Positions 1 through 11,160 of a stretch of 64,000 nt of DNA are shown here, piece by piece (position 1 is the stretch's first letter; each line of letters opens with the position of its first letter). The notes below the pieces were generated by a model, which did no database searches, was not told where the DNA came from, and saw nothing but the letters and a program-made list of their open reading frames with translations. This stretch comes from Balaenoptera acutorostrata (taxonomy: Eukaryota > Chordata > Mammalia > Artiodactyla > Balaenopteridae), in assembly GCF_949987535.1 (NCBI RefSeq), contig NC_080069.1, positions 37,809,269 through 37,873,268 of the forward strand, read 5' to 3'. The position numbers and the translations under genes were made by a program.

Positions 1-2439
1 AGTGGCATAATAAAAGAAAATACATGTTTATAAAGGTCCCTTATTTTACATGACAGAGGTGAAGATTTTTTATATAAGTAGATTTTTTTTTAAACCAAAT
101 TGTTTATGAACTCAGTAAAGGATTTTTTTGAAATGAAACTTATGAAGAATCTTTTTTTTTAAAGAAGAGTGTTATTTCTTGATGAATAGTCACCTTTTAA
201 TTTATATATTAAGACAAGGGCTCCTCCCTGTCAGGGGTTTGGAAGAGTCAGCTACACAGTGGGACGTGATTGCCGGCTGTCGGGTAAACTGGAGGAAAAG
301 CGTCATCAGCCATTAGTTTAAAAAAAAAAAAAACTCCATTCCGGAGTAAACTATATAAAACTACATAAAAATAGATTATGAAAGAGAAACTATCCCAGGC
401 TTACTGAACTTCAGTTTATCTCTCACCTGAAATTTCTCTCTTTATTTTTTTAGGAAAAATATCTATGAAGGGTGATAGATGAAGACAGCTTAAGAATTTT
501 TTTTTTTTCTGTGTCTTCACTGCCTTTTTGTTTTTTATGAGAGACATTCACTTTTCTCTGTGAATTACCTCAAATCATAGTATAATTTCCCTTTCTGGTT
601 TGTATTCTATCTTTTTCTCCCCTCTACCCATACTCTTTCTTTCTCACACACACAAAGAATCAAAAAATGATAGAAAAAAGGAAAGATTTCTTCCTCAGAA
701 TTCTGTTCTTCCGTGTTCTTGGGCCTCTTTCAAGTGGCAGGTGGCTTGTAATAATCATTGATGAATCGGGATGAAAACAGGTTAGACACTAAGGACAGAG
801 AGCAAGCACTGATGTTATTTGTACAGTTCACGGCACAGAATGACAAGCTGGCCTTCCCTCACCTCTGCCTACAATGCAGGCCTAGAGAATGCGGCCGCCG
901 CGCACTTCTCTACGTTGCTTAGTCTTCCCTTGTTTTTTCGAGGGATGGGAATGGGCTGTCCTTCTGGGCAGAGAGGAGATAAGCAATGCAGTTCTGGGTA
1001 GCTGTGGCAGAGGTAAAGTGATGAGCACCCCAGAACAATCTGGTCCATAAGAAAAGGAAACCAGAGGCTGGAGCTCACCGTCATCATCTTCCATTCATCC
1101 TCTGACGTTTAGTGAAAGAATTGGGGGCAGCGTGAGGGGAGAGAAGGATGGCATAACTCCTGTTATTGATGGCCTCCTGGTAACACAGTTTCCCTAGACT
1201 TGAAATAATCTGTACACGGAAATCGTTAGACCATATGGAGAAGAGAAGAACTTGAGAAGGAACAGATTTTGGTAGGATGGAGAAAAACAGACAAACAGAT
1301 GGAACCCAAGAAAGGTTTTCTTTTCTGTCCTCATTTTAACAGGAAAGATAATTGCCTGGATCGTGGGGCTTCGGAGCTAGGGTGTGGAACTCTGGGTTGC
1401 AGAGTGACCTGTTGTGTTAATGTAGGGTCCCGTTTTAAAAATAAAACAGGATACAGAGGGGTTAAGTGTTTGCCTCTTCCTTCACATGGATGCTGTAAAG
1501 ATTTAGGGGGGGTAATTTATGGCTTCCAGAGGAGCATAAATTAAGACTTTATTTCTATTTAGAGGATTCCCTTGATAAGAAAAGCGGCTTGCGTTTGCTT
1601 TTGTGATTTGATGTCACTGGGACACATGCCTGGCCTGTGAGCACTCAGGGCTTCATGAGGGGACTCACTGACCTTGAAATTATGTGCTCGGGAAGTGTGA
1701 AGAGTGTCATTTTTAAAACCATCCGTAAAGGCTGCAGATGAGAAAGCTGTTCACAACTCTGGAGTGGCGAGGGAGACTGGTTTTTAAATCAAAATCTCTG
1801 CTATTGCTGTTTCAAGCCTGGTCACCTCCAGGAGGTTCCCCTGCCTCCTAACATCTTATCTGTTTTAAAAGCTAAAACAGGTTGTAGAAGCAGGTTGAGA
1901 GTAACCAAAGGTCTGAAATATTTGGACAGAAAGAAATCAAAGAGGAGAGTCCGTTGGCATGGAGAGAACAGGCAGATTCCACACAGTCTTTAGATATTTA
2001 AAACATTTGATTGAGCTGTTTTGCTAGAAAACACTGCATAAAAGAAGAGCATGTCCAAGCTCTTGTCCTCTTTCAGCAAACTGAGTTAGAGCTTTCTTGC
2101 TTTCCCCCTTGCTTTTCAAGGTAGCCCTGTTCTACATGTTGGATCAGCCTTTTCTTTGCCATTTGGAAATCCCTGTAATCAGTATTGAATGATTTTCTAC
2201 TAGCATCACATTTATAGAGTGGTTCTGGAGTAGTTAAGCCATTTAGAACAAAGGGAATGGTTCTATTTTACCATTTTCAATTTTAGTCTTATTTTCTATC
2301 AATGCATTTTTAGGCTCTGTGTGTCACATGACAGTGTTTGGTCTTAAACACACATTGTCTATATATAAGACTTTGAAAAATTGTTCTGGCAAATTTGATG
2401 AATCACATTTCTTCAGGACATGCGGTTTGCTTTTCCCTT

Positions 2440-2792
2440 TTTTTTTTTTTAATTTATTTATTTTATTTTTTGACTGCATTGGGTCTTCGTTGCTGTGCAC
2501 GGGCTTTCTCTAGTTGCGGTGAGCAGGGGCTACTCTTCGTTGTGGTGCGCGGACTTCTCAGTGCAGTGGCTTCTCTTGTTGTGGAGCATGGGCTCTAGGC
2601 ACGCGGGCTTCAGTAGTTGTGGTGCACAGGCTCAGTAGTTGTGGTGTGCAGGCTCTAGCGTGCAGGCTCAGTAGTTGTGGCCCATGGGCTTAGTTGCTCC
2701 ATGGCATGTGGGATCTTCCTGGACCAGGGCTCAAACACATGTCCCCTGCATTGGCAGGCGGATTCTTAACCACTGCGCCACCAGGGAAGCCC
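2440..2792 (-). mobile_element. CHR-type tRNA-derived SINE, full length
   Basis: On the + strand the element reads as a T-run followed by 'aatttatttatttta', the SINE body, and 'ccaccagggaagccc' at the end, so it is inserted in reverse. It is flanked by a perfect 12-bp target-site duplication, 'tgcttttccctt', at 2428-2439 and 2793-2804. This is the hallmark of L1-driven retrotransposition. The family is restricted to the cetacean/hippo/ruminant group. It sits in a FANCC intron. Confidence 0.92.
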
Positions 2793-3246
2793 TGCTTTTC
2801 CCTTCTTGTTTGATTTTTCCATTATGAATACATAGAAACTTCCATGATATTTTCTGGGCATATATCCAGTGACCTTTTAATAACTGTTATTATTTACAGT
2901 GAGGCTGAAAAGCAGGGAGATTAACTAACTTGTCTGAAATCAAAGCCAAAAAATATTCTGCCTCTCTTCTGTTGAACCTGCCTTTCTTCTGCCTCTCTTC
3001 TGTTTGAATTCTGCCAAATCACTCTGAGTATATAATGAATTTATCTATGAAAAATTTTAGTTGGTTTCTTTTAGATAAAAATGGACATCAATGAAGGATT
3101 AGGGAGTATGGATTACTCAGAAAATAGAGATCTGTAACTTACAAATCCCAAATCTCTCTTCAAATAAAAGGAATTATCCCATCATTTTAACAAGTGACAA
3201 TGCTCTTGCCTGGAGCCTTCTGTAACAGCCTGTATGGTGGTGTATG

Positions 3247-3261
3247 AACACTAGATGGCGC
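3247..3261 (+). promoter_or_regulatory. CTCF-like motif
   Basis: The string 'aacactagatggcgc' matches the core of the CTCF recognition motif (CCA-C-NAG-R-K-GGC-R-C) almost throughout. It lies in a FANCC intron with no nearby repeat that would explain it. This is motif resemblance only; occupancy cannot be judged from sequence. Confidence 0.35.
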
Positions 3262-4303
3262 ACATTCAATGTTACAACTCGAAATGCCAGCACAGAACAG
3301 GGTGGAAGAGAGTCTATGGAGATAGGCATCATTCTTTCTTCAGCTTGGTCTAGAAAACTTAAGATAAAACGCATATCCTTTTTTCTGTTTTCCTAATTGA
3401 GGGGGTATGAAAAAATGTTTCCCAAAACTAGTCATATCAAGCTCAATGTGACTCAGAGAAATTCCCTATAGAGCCAATTCACTAACCTTTGGATGCTACT
3501 GTAAAATATCTTAGAACCCAAATGGCATCTTCCTCTGGCTTAATGTCATGCTTTGAGCTCTGGCCAAAAATATATGGAATCTGGGTCAGGCCCACTGAAG
3601 CCCCACCCAGGCCACAGTAGGTCGGCTTCTGCAGATTTATACAATCAAAACCTGTCATAAAAATACTCATGGAATAAATTAGATTGCTTTCATCATTCAA
3701 GATGATGGTATCTTTATTCTTTTTTCATCTGAAGTAATTTAAGCTGCTAAATTCATAGTGCACTAAGATGTAATATTATTTAGTCTGGCATGGTAGTGGC
3801 CACTGCTTTCCTCAGTAATAATTCTAAATTATGCACTCATTTCCTAATAAGCAGGAATGAAAAGATAGCCGGCCCAGATTCAACCTTGAGGCACTTTTAA
3901 GTCATGTGAGGAGGTCAGACACACAGGGCACATTATGTAAAACTAGCAACACAGGTAGGCTCTGTGTCTTCATTACAGCATGCCGGTAGAAGGTATATTT
4001 TAATGTTCCATGATACTTAATGACTCTTTTTTCTGTATCATATGGGCTTATTGTTGAAAGTGTGGAATGTACAGAGTATAAAGAAGAAATAAAGGTTGTA
4101 CATAATCCCCTTGCCCCAAGAGAACTACTGTTTGTATGTAGGGCTTTGGCTATGAACTGGTTTTTGTTTTTTTTCTAACTCACAGGAATGTACCCATTTT
4201 CTAGACACCAGCAGTTCTAGACAACTCATTTGCCTGATAAGAACAAGTCATTATTGATGAAATGCTTCTGATATTTTACTTTCTCATGATCTTTTCCTTA
4301 CAG

Positions 4304-4356
4304 CCTGCAGCTGCCTGCCACCCTGCCATATTCAGAGTTGTTGATGAAATGTTCAG
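4304..4356 (+). CDS. FANCC: FANCC coding exon (about codons 282-299)
   Basis: FANCC is a core subunit of the Fanconi anaemia complex. With FANCE and FANCF it helps the complex monoubiquitinate FANCD2-FANCI at DNA interstrand cross-links in the nucleus. This 53-nt exon starts after 'ttccttacag' and ends before GTCAGT. It encodes PAAACHPAIFRVVDEMF plus two bases of an Arg codon, against LPQAACHPAIFRVVDEMFR in the human protein as I remember it. It is the first of seven exons here that together encode about 280 residues, the C-terminal half of the roughly 558-residue protein. The protein is an all-helical solenoid with no catalytic motif, so recognition rests on sequence identity and exon order. 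The upstream exons lie to the left of the window. Confidence 0.93.
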
Positions 4357-5673
4357 GTCAGTATTGTGCTGTTTCTGCTAGTAAATTGGTCTAAATATGT
4401 TCAGCTTCCAAATGCGAATAAAAACCTCTGTGGTAGTCTCTGGCTATACCATGAGGGAATTAGTTTCTGCTTCCATCCCCTCCTGCTGAGCTTTTTGGTA
4501 AAACCCAAATGTCAATGTATATTTAAAAGCCAATGCCTAAAAATTAAGGTAGCTATCTTTTTTTAACCTTTTAAAATTCTAATAATAATGGTAGAAAAGC
4601 AAAATTGCATTAGATTTACATCATTCAATATTCATGTAGAATTTTTCTCAACTCAGAATAAAGGGTAGTAGTGTTCTCCCTTCACCACATGAGGGCTGAC
4701 CAATCTTTTTAAAGGATTTGAAAGCTAAGGAAAACCAAGAATAATAAATAAATGATGCCATTCTTAACAGAGCTCTTCTGAAAGGCAGAATCAACTATGC
4801 ATGTTATCTTACAGCACACTAATTTTTATTCTGCAAATACCAGAACTTCTTGGTAAAGGCATTGGATTTACAATGATGAAAGATGAGGAGACCCCTGGAC
4901 ACTAGGTTGGGTTATGGCTGACAGTTAGTGGGGGGCCGGACTTGCCCACCCAGGGAGGGTTTCCAGCCTCTTTTCTGGGTGCTGGTAAAGCCAGGGTATC
5001 TACTCTCTTTATCCCATCCCCCTCACACTCAGCAAACAGAGGCCCCATGGCAGACAGCAGACACTGGGGAAAGGAATTTTTACAATAGCAAGTAATCCAG
5101 CACTTGGGTTGGTCTTGAAACATACCAACTTTAAGCTAAATGAGTATAGAAATAAGTCAGAATGCTGTTTTTAGTTTAAAGCTAGCAAAGTTTCAGTTGA
5201 TTTTTTTATTATTGTTTAAACAAACATAAAGAAGAGTTAGTTGTGTGAAAATGCATAGAAAACAAACCAGGAACATGCAGATTCTTCCACCACTTGGCTG
5301 GGTGGATTTGACTGAGCCATTTTAACCCCGGGGGCACCTCTTTCTCCACTTGCAAAAGCAAAAGTTCTGTGGATGTTGCATTTCTGGGCATACAGTGCGC
5401 AAATATTTGTAAAGAGCATTCCAGGCCCATGTGGAAGGGATATGAAGTGCTTAATAATTTAGAAAACAAGAAAGGGAGCTCTGCATGTTTGCAATTTTAA
5501 AGAAAATCTTTAGAAAAGGGATTTCACGCAAGGACTGAAAACTGATGAGTTGAGATACTGTTGAAGCCATAAGGCACAAAAAAATGTTTCTATTTTCCCT
5601 TTTACATGTTCAGGTTCACGTGTTTGCCAGGTTAATCACTGAATGTGTTGTGATCTGGCTTTGCATTGCTCAG
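4357..5673 (+). other. FANCC: FANCC intron
   Basis: This 1.3-kb intron is bounded by GTCAGT and 'ttgcattgctcag'. I see no recognisable repeat, RNA gene or exon in it. The open frames at 4902-5123 and 5209-5469 on the minus strand have no similarity I recognise. Confidence 0.7.
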
Positions 5674-5773
5674 GTACGCACTCCTGGAAACTGATGGAGC
5701 CCTAGAAGTACTAGCCACTCTCCAAGTGTTTACACGATGCTTTGTAGAAGCTCTGGAAAAAGAAAACAAGCAG
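5674..5773 (+). CDS. FANCC: FANCC coding exon (about codons 299-332)
   Basis: This 100-nt exon follows 'tgcattgctcag' and is followed by GTTCGT. It completes the split Arg codon and continues [19 protein letters not shown], ending in EALEKENKQ. The human counterpart reads [19 protein letters not shown] and EALEKASKQ, so substitutions are mostly conservative (Cys to Tyr at the junction is the exception). The exon belongs to the helical-repeat C-terminal half that contacts FANCE. The phase passes cleanly into the next exon at 13032. Confidence 0.94.
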
Positions 5774-7619
5774 GTTCGTTATATTGCAGATATTATTCAT
5801 TCCCCCAAAGAAAAAGAAGCTGTTAAGAGTATTTGATTAATCACCAGATGGGAGCACTTTATTTTCAGTGATTTTGATAGACTGTTTTGTTCAAGAAGAA
5901 AGCTTCCAAATGAAAACCCCAGCAAAGGTAAAACCATTTTAATTGAAAGTAAATCAAGATGGTTCCTGTCCGTCCTGTGTCCTGGTACCCAGAAGCATTT
6001 ATCTACTGCTGCGCAGAGAACTCTGCCATGCCAGCACGTGCCACCCCAGAGGGTGAACTTTCTGGGCCCTGTGTTGTATGCTGTTTGCCAAGCAGGACTC
6101 TGCCCCTCCCAGGCTAGAGAGAGGTATTCTGGAGTCTATGTGGCATGTGCTAAGAAGGAGATGCCACTCATTACAAAGCAATACTGGACATTCTGAATTA
6201 TTAGTTTCCATTCATATCAGAGACCTAAATGTGAATTGAGTTCCAGGGGAGAAAGGAGATAGAGTGACAAGGAAATATTTGAATAATTGTAGAGGAGGAG
6301 CTAGGAATGGCCATGATCAAGAGGTGTCAGTTGGACTCAGTAAGCAAGAAGCTGGACCTAGGGATCTGCAGGAGGACTTGCACTGGGGGGCCGTCAGCAG
6401 AGGCAGCTGATCGATCAGAGTGACCTGTGTAACAGGAACCTTTTCTACCAGAGAGCTTCTGTCTTTGGGCATTCTAACTGGCCTGTACTTCTGATGGCCA
6501 CAGACCTAATGTCTGTGTGGTGCTTTGCCTGTTCAAGTGCCCAAGTCCACTGCAGTTTCCTGTGAGATGTCATGGTCCCTTGGTATGCTTTCTGCAGTTT
6601 GACTTTGGAGAGCACTGCTGTGATGCTTGGTTGTACTAAAATCCCATACACTCCTACGCCAAGAAACCTCTCAGGTTTTAGCAGAGGTTTCTGTTTTTTA
6701 AGGCAATGATAAATATTTATGATGCTTTTTTCCCATCTTTTCTTTCCCAAGGGAAGTTAGCTAGACTGTAGCAAACAGCATTATCAATGGTACCCAGCCT
6801 GGAATTCGGGAGGAGAGCTCTGCTGAAAGGCACTGGCTGGCCCTCACGCTTATTTTGAGGCATAACTATAAATATCTTTTATCTTCCCTGAATATTCTTA
6901 GTATTTCCAATTAGGAACTGACCTCTAGAAAACCTGTGCCTTTGACTCCCGGAACAGACCTAGGTTAGGGCGGAGGGCATTGGTGAAAGAAGTATTGCTC
7001 TGTACCGTTAGCTTGAGTCTGTTTTCCTGACCAGCTTTTCCCCTGAGTTGCAGGGTTGGCCTTGGCACTTTAGATTTGGACTGGTTGAACTGTTCTTACA
7101 GTCACTTCTAAGTTAACATAGTACCCTGCCCAGGCTACATGTGTTTGCTGGTGTGAGGGGCACAGACTGGGTTCTGGTGGAAGGCAGGGCGGGGATCCAA
7201 AAAGAAACAGGAATTCATTGCCCTCACCTGGGGTTCAGGATACAAGAGCAATAGCCTCTTAACTTTGCAAATGCCTTCATCCACATTTGTTATGTCATTT
7301 CTTTTCCTGGGGCTGTTCCTGATTGCCTGCCTTTCTAGTCGATGCCATTCTCATCATCAATCCCCTGCCTTCCTGAGTGCCCCTTTGTAGATTAATCATA
7401 ATCCCTGATGCATGACATCCTTTGTCCTACTAGTTCCACGCATGGCCCTCTTTTCTTTCTGCTTTATTCATCCATCCACATATTCATTCTTAATAAATGA
7501 GTATCTACCAACCTGACGCCCAACAAGACCTGGCCCACTAGTAGCAACTTTCAGGTATCCACGTGCTCCTCCTCTATCCTGTCACTTTGACTTTCTCCCC
7601 TCAGGTAGCTGCTGTTTTG
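5774..7619 (+). other. FANCC: FANCC intron, left part, no recognised element
   Basis: This is the first 1.85 kb of a 7.3-kb intron whose remainder is almost entirely transposons. I see no exon, RNA gene or nameable repeat. The minus-strand open frame at 6445-6750 (101 codons) has no recognisable similarity and no splice or promoter context. Confidence 0.6.
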
Positions 7620-8067
7620 ATTTTATGTTTATCATTCCTTTGCTTTTTCTGAAAGTAGTTTGATCACGTGTATATGATTGCTAAACCATGTTTTCTTTAC
7701 CTGTGACTGTTTTTGCACTTTATAAAACAAACAACAGATAAGAGTAGCACACCATATGTAGCCTTTTGAGCCTTGTTCTTTCCAGCATCGTGCTACCAGG
7801 ATTGCTCTGTGCTGTGCGTGGTCGTGGTCCTGGTGGGGATTGCTGTGTAGTGCTCTGCTGGGGAAGTGTACCACAATGTAGCTATCTTCCTGGTGGTGGG
7901 CTTTTGGATTATTTCCAGATTTTGTTTTCTTTCATAAACAGTGTTGCTCTGAACATTCTGGGGCATATACTTAGGACTGGAAGTGCTGGTTATTAGGAGT
8001 GCTTTGGCAGATACTGCCAAATTGTTTTCGTACATGCTTGTGCCAATTTACATTCCCCCCAGTGGTT
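7620..8067 (-). mobile_element. Old LINE-1 3' fragment (L1M type), reversed
   Basis: The + strand reads as the reverse complement of an L1 ORF2 tail. It runs through 'ggattatttccagatttt', 'gttgctctgaacattctg', 'ttaggactggaagtgctgg' and 'tgccaaattgttttcgtac' in the usual order. High divergence indicates an old mammalian copy. It is followed by T-rich sequence and the next SINE. Confidence 0.75.
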
Positions 8068-8129
8068 TGTTTTTTTTTTAGAATGATCTCTCTTTTTTTT
8101 TTTTTTACATTTTTATTTTGATGTGGACC

Positions 8130-8401
8130 TTTTTTTTTTTTAATTTATTTATTTTGGCTGTGTTGGGTCTTCGTTTCTGTGCGTGGGCTTTCTCTAGTTG
8201 CAGTGAGCGGGGGTGCACGGGCCTCTCACCGTCGCGGCCTCTCTTGTTGGGAGCACAGGCTCCAGACGTGCAGGCACAGCAGTTGCGGCTCACGGGCCCA
8301 GTTGCTCCGCAGCATGTGGGATCTTCACAGACCAGGGCTCGAAACCGTGTCCCCTGCATTGGCAGGCAGATTCTCCACCACTGTGCCACCAGGGAAGCCC
8401 C
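8130..8401 (-). mobile_element. CHR-type SINE, reversed
   Basis: A T-run and 'aatttatttattttggctg' open the element and 'ccaccagggaagcccc' closes it, so it reads on the minus strand. A 10-bp target duplication 'gatgtggacc' flanks it at 8120-8129 and 8402-8411. It is shorter than the copy at 2440 because the middle of the body is internally reduced. Confidence 0.92.
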
Positions 8402-8465
8402 GATGTGGACCATTTTTAAAGTTTTTCATTGAATTTTTACAATATTGCTTCTGTTTTATGTTTTC

Positions 8466-8576
8466 ATTTTTTGGCTGCGAGGCATGTGGCATCTTAGCTC
8501 CCCGAACAGGGATGGAAACCGGCACCCCCTGCATTGGAAGGTGAAGTGTTAACCACTGGACCGCCAGGGAAGTCCC
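8466..8576 (-). mobile_element. Short tRNA-derived SINE (CHR-2-like), reversed
   Basis: The + strand shows 'ttggctgcgaggcatgtgg', a reduced body and 'accgccagggaagtccc'. This matches the tRNA-related head of the CHR family without the long body. It is more diverged than its neighbours, so it may be an older subfamily. I see no clear target duplication. Confidence 0.75.
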
Positions 8577-9272
8577 TCCCCCCAGCAGTTTATGAGAAAT
8601 CCCATTAATCCACATTCTTTCCCATTGTCAGAAATGTTTATCTTCAGTGCTTCTCATTCTCTTTTCATCCTTTCCTCTCACCCTTGTTTGAGTTGGAGAG
8701 CACAGTGCAGCTCCATCAATGTGCCCAGTCGGACTAGTAGGCAAAAACTTAAGGCTGTCATGACAAGCCTCTTTTCTGAGCTTGCATAACGAATGGCTCC
8801 AGTACAAACAGCAAATCAGTTCAGGTTCTGGTGCCAGTAGTGCAGAGTTTAATAATGTACTAGACTAAATCTCCCACAGATAAAAACTATAAACCCTGGG
8901 GAAAATATTTTTTTAAACTATTTGAAGGTGTACTGGAGAGCAACCCAAAAAGCAGATTAAAAGTGGAGGGGATTCAACCCTTGAAAAAGGAAACCACATT
9001 GGGTAATCTTCTAACTTTTCCATGAGGGCTCTCATGTAAGGGGTGGAAGGGGGGTTGAGTGGGTGGAGGGGTGAGGGGGTGGCCAGAACTCAAGGCACAA
9101 TCTGATTGACTTGAGGTGTCAAAAGACAGAGCTGTGGGCTGCCAGAGGAACAAAAAATAGATGGGGCAAAAGAAACTAATATAAAAAGATAAACCCAAAT
9201 ATATCTACAAGTACATTAATTACAAAAACTAAGGGAAAATCAACTAAATATACTAGTAAAAAAGCAAATATG

Positions 9273-9596
9273 GGACTTCCCTGGTGGCGCAGTTGTTAAG
9301 AATCCACCTGCCAATGCAGGGGACACAGGTTCAAGCCCTGGTCCAGGAAGATCCCACACGCCGTGGAGCAGCTAAGCCCGTGCACCGCTACTGAGCTGCA
9401 TTCTAGAGCCCGTGAGCCACAACTACTGAAGCCTGCGCGCCTAGAGTCGTGCTCTGCAGCAAGAGAAGCCACTGCAGTGAGAAGCCTGCGCACCACAAAG
9501 AAGAGTAGCCCCCACTCACCGCAACTAGAGAAAGCCCGTGCACAGCAACGAAGACCCAACGCAGCCAAAAATAAATAAATAAATAAACAAATAAAT
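9273..9596 (+). mobile_element. CHR-type SINE, full length
   Basis: The element starts 'ggacttccctggtggcgcag' and runs through 'cgcaactagagaaagccc' to a tail of 'aaataaataaataaac'. A perfect 11-bp duplication 'aagcaaatatg' flanks it at 9262-9272 and 9597-9607. It sits inside the older L1, so it inserted later. Confidence 0.95.
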
Positions 9597-9985
9597 AAGC
9601 AAATATGTCAGACTGGATGAAAAACCAAGACCCACTTGTTGTTTTCAAGAGACCCGTTCTAATTATAAAGACACAGATAAGTTAAAAGGAAGGAAAGGGA
9701 TACGTAATGTAAATAATAAGCACAAGAAAGCTGGTATCACTCTACTAGCAGCAGATGGATTAGGTTTCAAGATAAGGAGTATGACCAGACAAAAAGAGAT
9801 ACATTTTATAATTATGCAATAGTTCATCGGGAGAAATGCCAATTACAAATGGATATATGCCTAATAACAGAGTTCTGAAATACACAAAGCAAAAACTGAC
9901 AGAAGTAAAAAGAGAAATAGACAAATCTACAGTCACACATAAAACACTTGGAAGTAAATTTTTAAAAAGGTGTATCAGTTTTCCT

Positions 9986-10348
9986 GGAACTTCCCTGGTG
10001 GCACAGTGGTTAAGAATCCACCTGCCAATACAGGGGTACACAGGTTCGATCCCTGGTCCGGGAAGATCCCACATGCCATGGAGCAACTAAGCCCATGCGC
10101 AACAACTACTGAGCCTGTGCTCTAGAGCCCACAAGCCACAACTACTGAGCCCGCGTGCCACAACTACTGAAGCCCGCACGCCTAGAGCCCGTGCTTCTCA
10201 ACAAGAGAAGCCACTGCAATGAGAAGCCCGTGCACCAAAACAAAGAATAGCCCCCGCTCGCCGCAACTAGAGAAAGCCCTCACGCAGCAATGAAGACCCA
10301 GTGCAGCCATAAATAAATAAATAAATAAATTTATTAAAGAAAAAAAAA
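9986..10348 (+). mobile_element. CHR-type SINE, long form
   Basis: The head 'acttccctggtggcacagtgg', the duplicated 'ccacaactactgagcc' body and the 'aaataaataaataaat' tail are all present. An imperfect direct repeat, 'aaggtgtat', lies just before and just after. It is separated from the SINE head by about ten extra bases, so the exact insertion boundary is uncertain. The element lies within the old L1. Confidence 0.9.
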
Positions 10349-10597
10349 GGTGTATAAGACCTCTACTTGGAAAACTATAAAACACTGGTGAGACAAACTA
10401 AAGAAAACTTAAACATATAAAGAGAGAAACCATATTCATGAATTGTTGAGATGCCTGGTTCAGTGTAATCCTAGTTAAAATCCCAACATGGTTTTCAAAA
10501 CAGAAACTGACAGGCTGATTCTAAAACTTATATGAAAATGCAGAGGACCTACAGTAGCCAGAACAATTTTGAAAAAACAAGAAAAAAAAAAATTCAG

Positions 10598-11160
10598 ACT
10601 TCCATATTCTTATGGGAAGCAGAGGGGCAATGGTCCATCTTCTGTAACTGCTTCAAGGCAGAGTAGGGGCCTGTCAGGAAGTAAAAATCTCTGGATGCCT
10701 GATCTAGGGGCCCCAGGGGCAGGACAGCTCCTTGTTTTAAGTTGGTATGGGCTGGAATCCTCGCATAGCCATCATCTTGATGTGGAACTGTTGTAACGGT
10801 TTCCATAGCCTTTCCATGAATCTCCTTGATGATAAAGCACTTTTTGTAACAGCATCAGAGTACAAAAATATCTGTAAGTGACAAAAGACTTAAAAGGCAT
10901 GGTTAAACATGCGATTACATTCAATTTAACATACGAAATAATCCTCATTAAATATTTCTCTTTGAGATACCTCAGGGGCCCTCTAAGGTATCCCAAAGTT
11001 AGCTGGAAATCAAAAGAACTTTAATTAAAATTTGATATTTTGGGAAGTTTGTCAAAAAGTTTTAAAACACTTGATCAAATAAGACCATAGGTCACTGTGA
11101 GACAATACTTATTCCTTAACCAAAGTGACAATAAAAGATTTCAAAGGCAAAAAAAACAAA
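10598..11160 (+). mobile_element. Non-L1 insert with AATAAA and A-rich tail (probable processed retrocopy)
   Basis: L1 sequence stops near 10,597 and resumes after about 11,160. The roughly 560 bp between matches no L1 region I know. It ends with 'gtgacaataaaagatttc' followed by 'aaaaaaaacaaaaaaac', that is, a polyadenylation signal about 15 bases before an A-rich tail. That layout is typical of a reverse-transcribed mRNA 3' end. I cannot name the parent transcript. An LTR or unlisted SINE is the alternative. Confidence 0.5.

Larger units (their letters stand above)
1..4303 (+). other. FANCC: FANCC intron (5' part outside window)
   Basis: This stretch lies upstream of the first exon in the window and ends in a pyrimidine-rich tract and CAG acceptor at 4301-4303. 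It holds one minus-strand CHR SINE (2440-2792) and a CTCF-like motif near 3247. Position 890-905 has a small GCCGCCGCGC patch. I found no other FANCC exon, no RNA gene and no further repeat that I can name. Open frames here (for example 1269-1544) lack splice context and similarity and are taken as chance. Confidence 0.75.
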
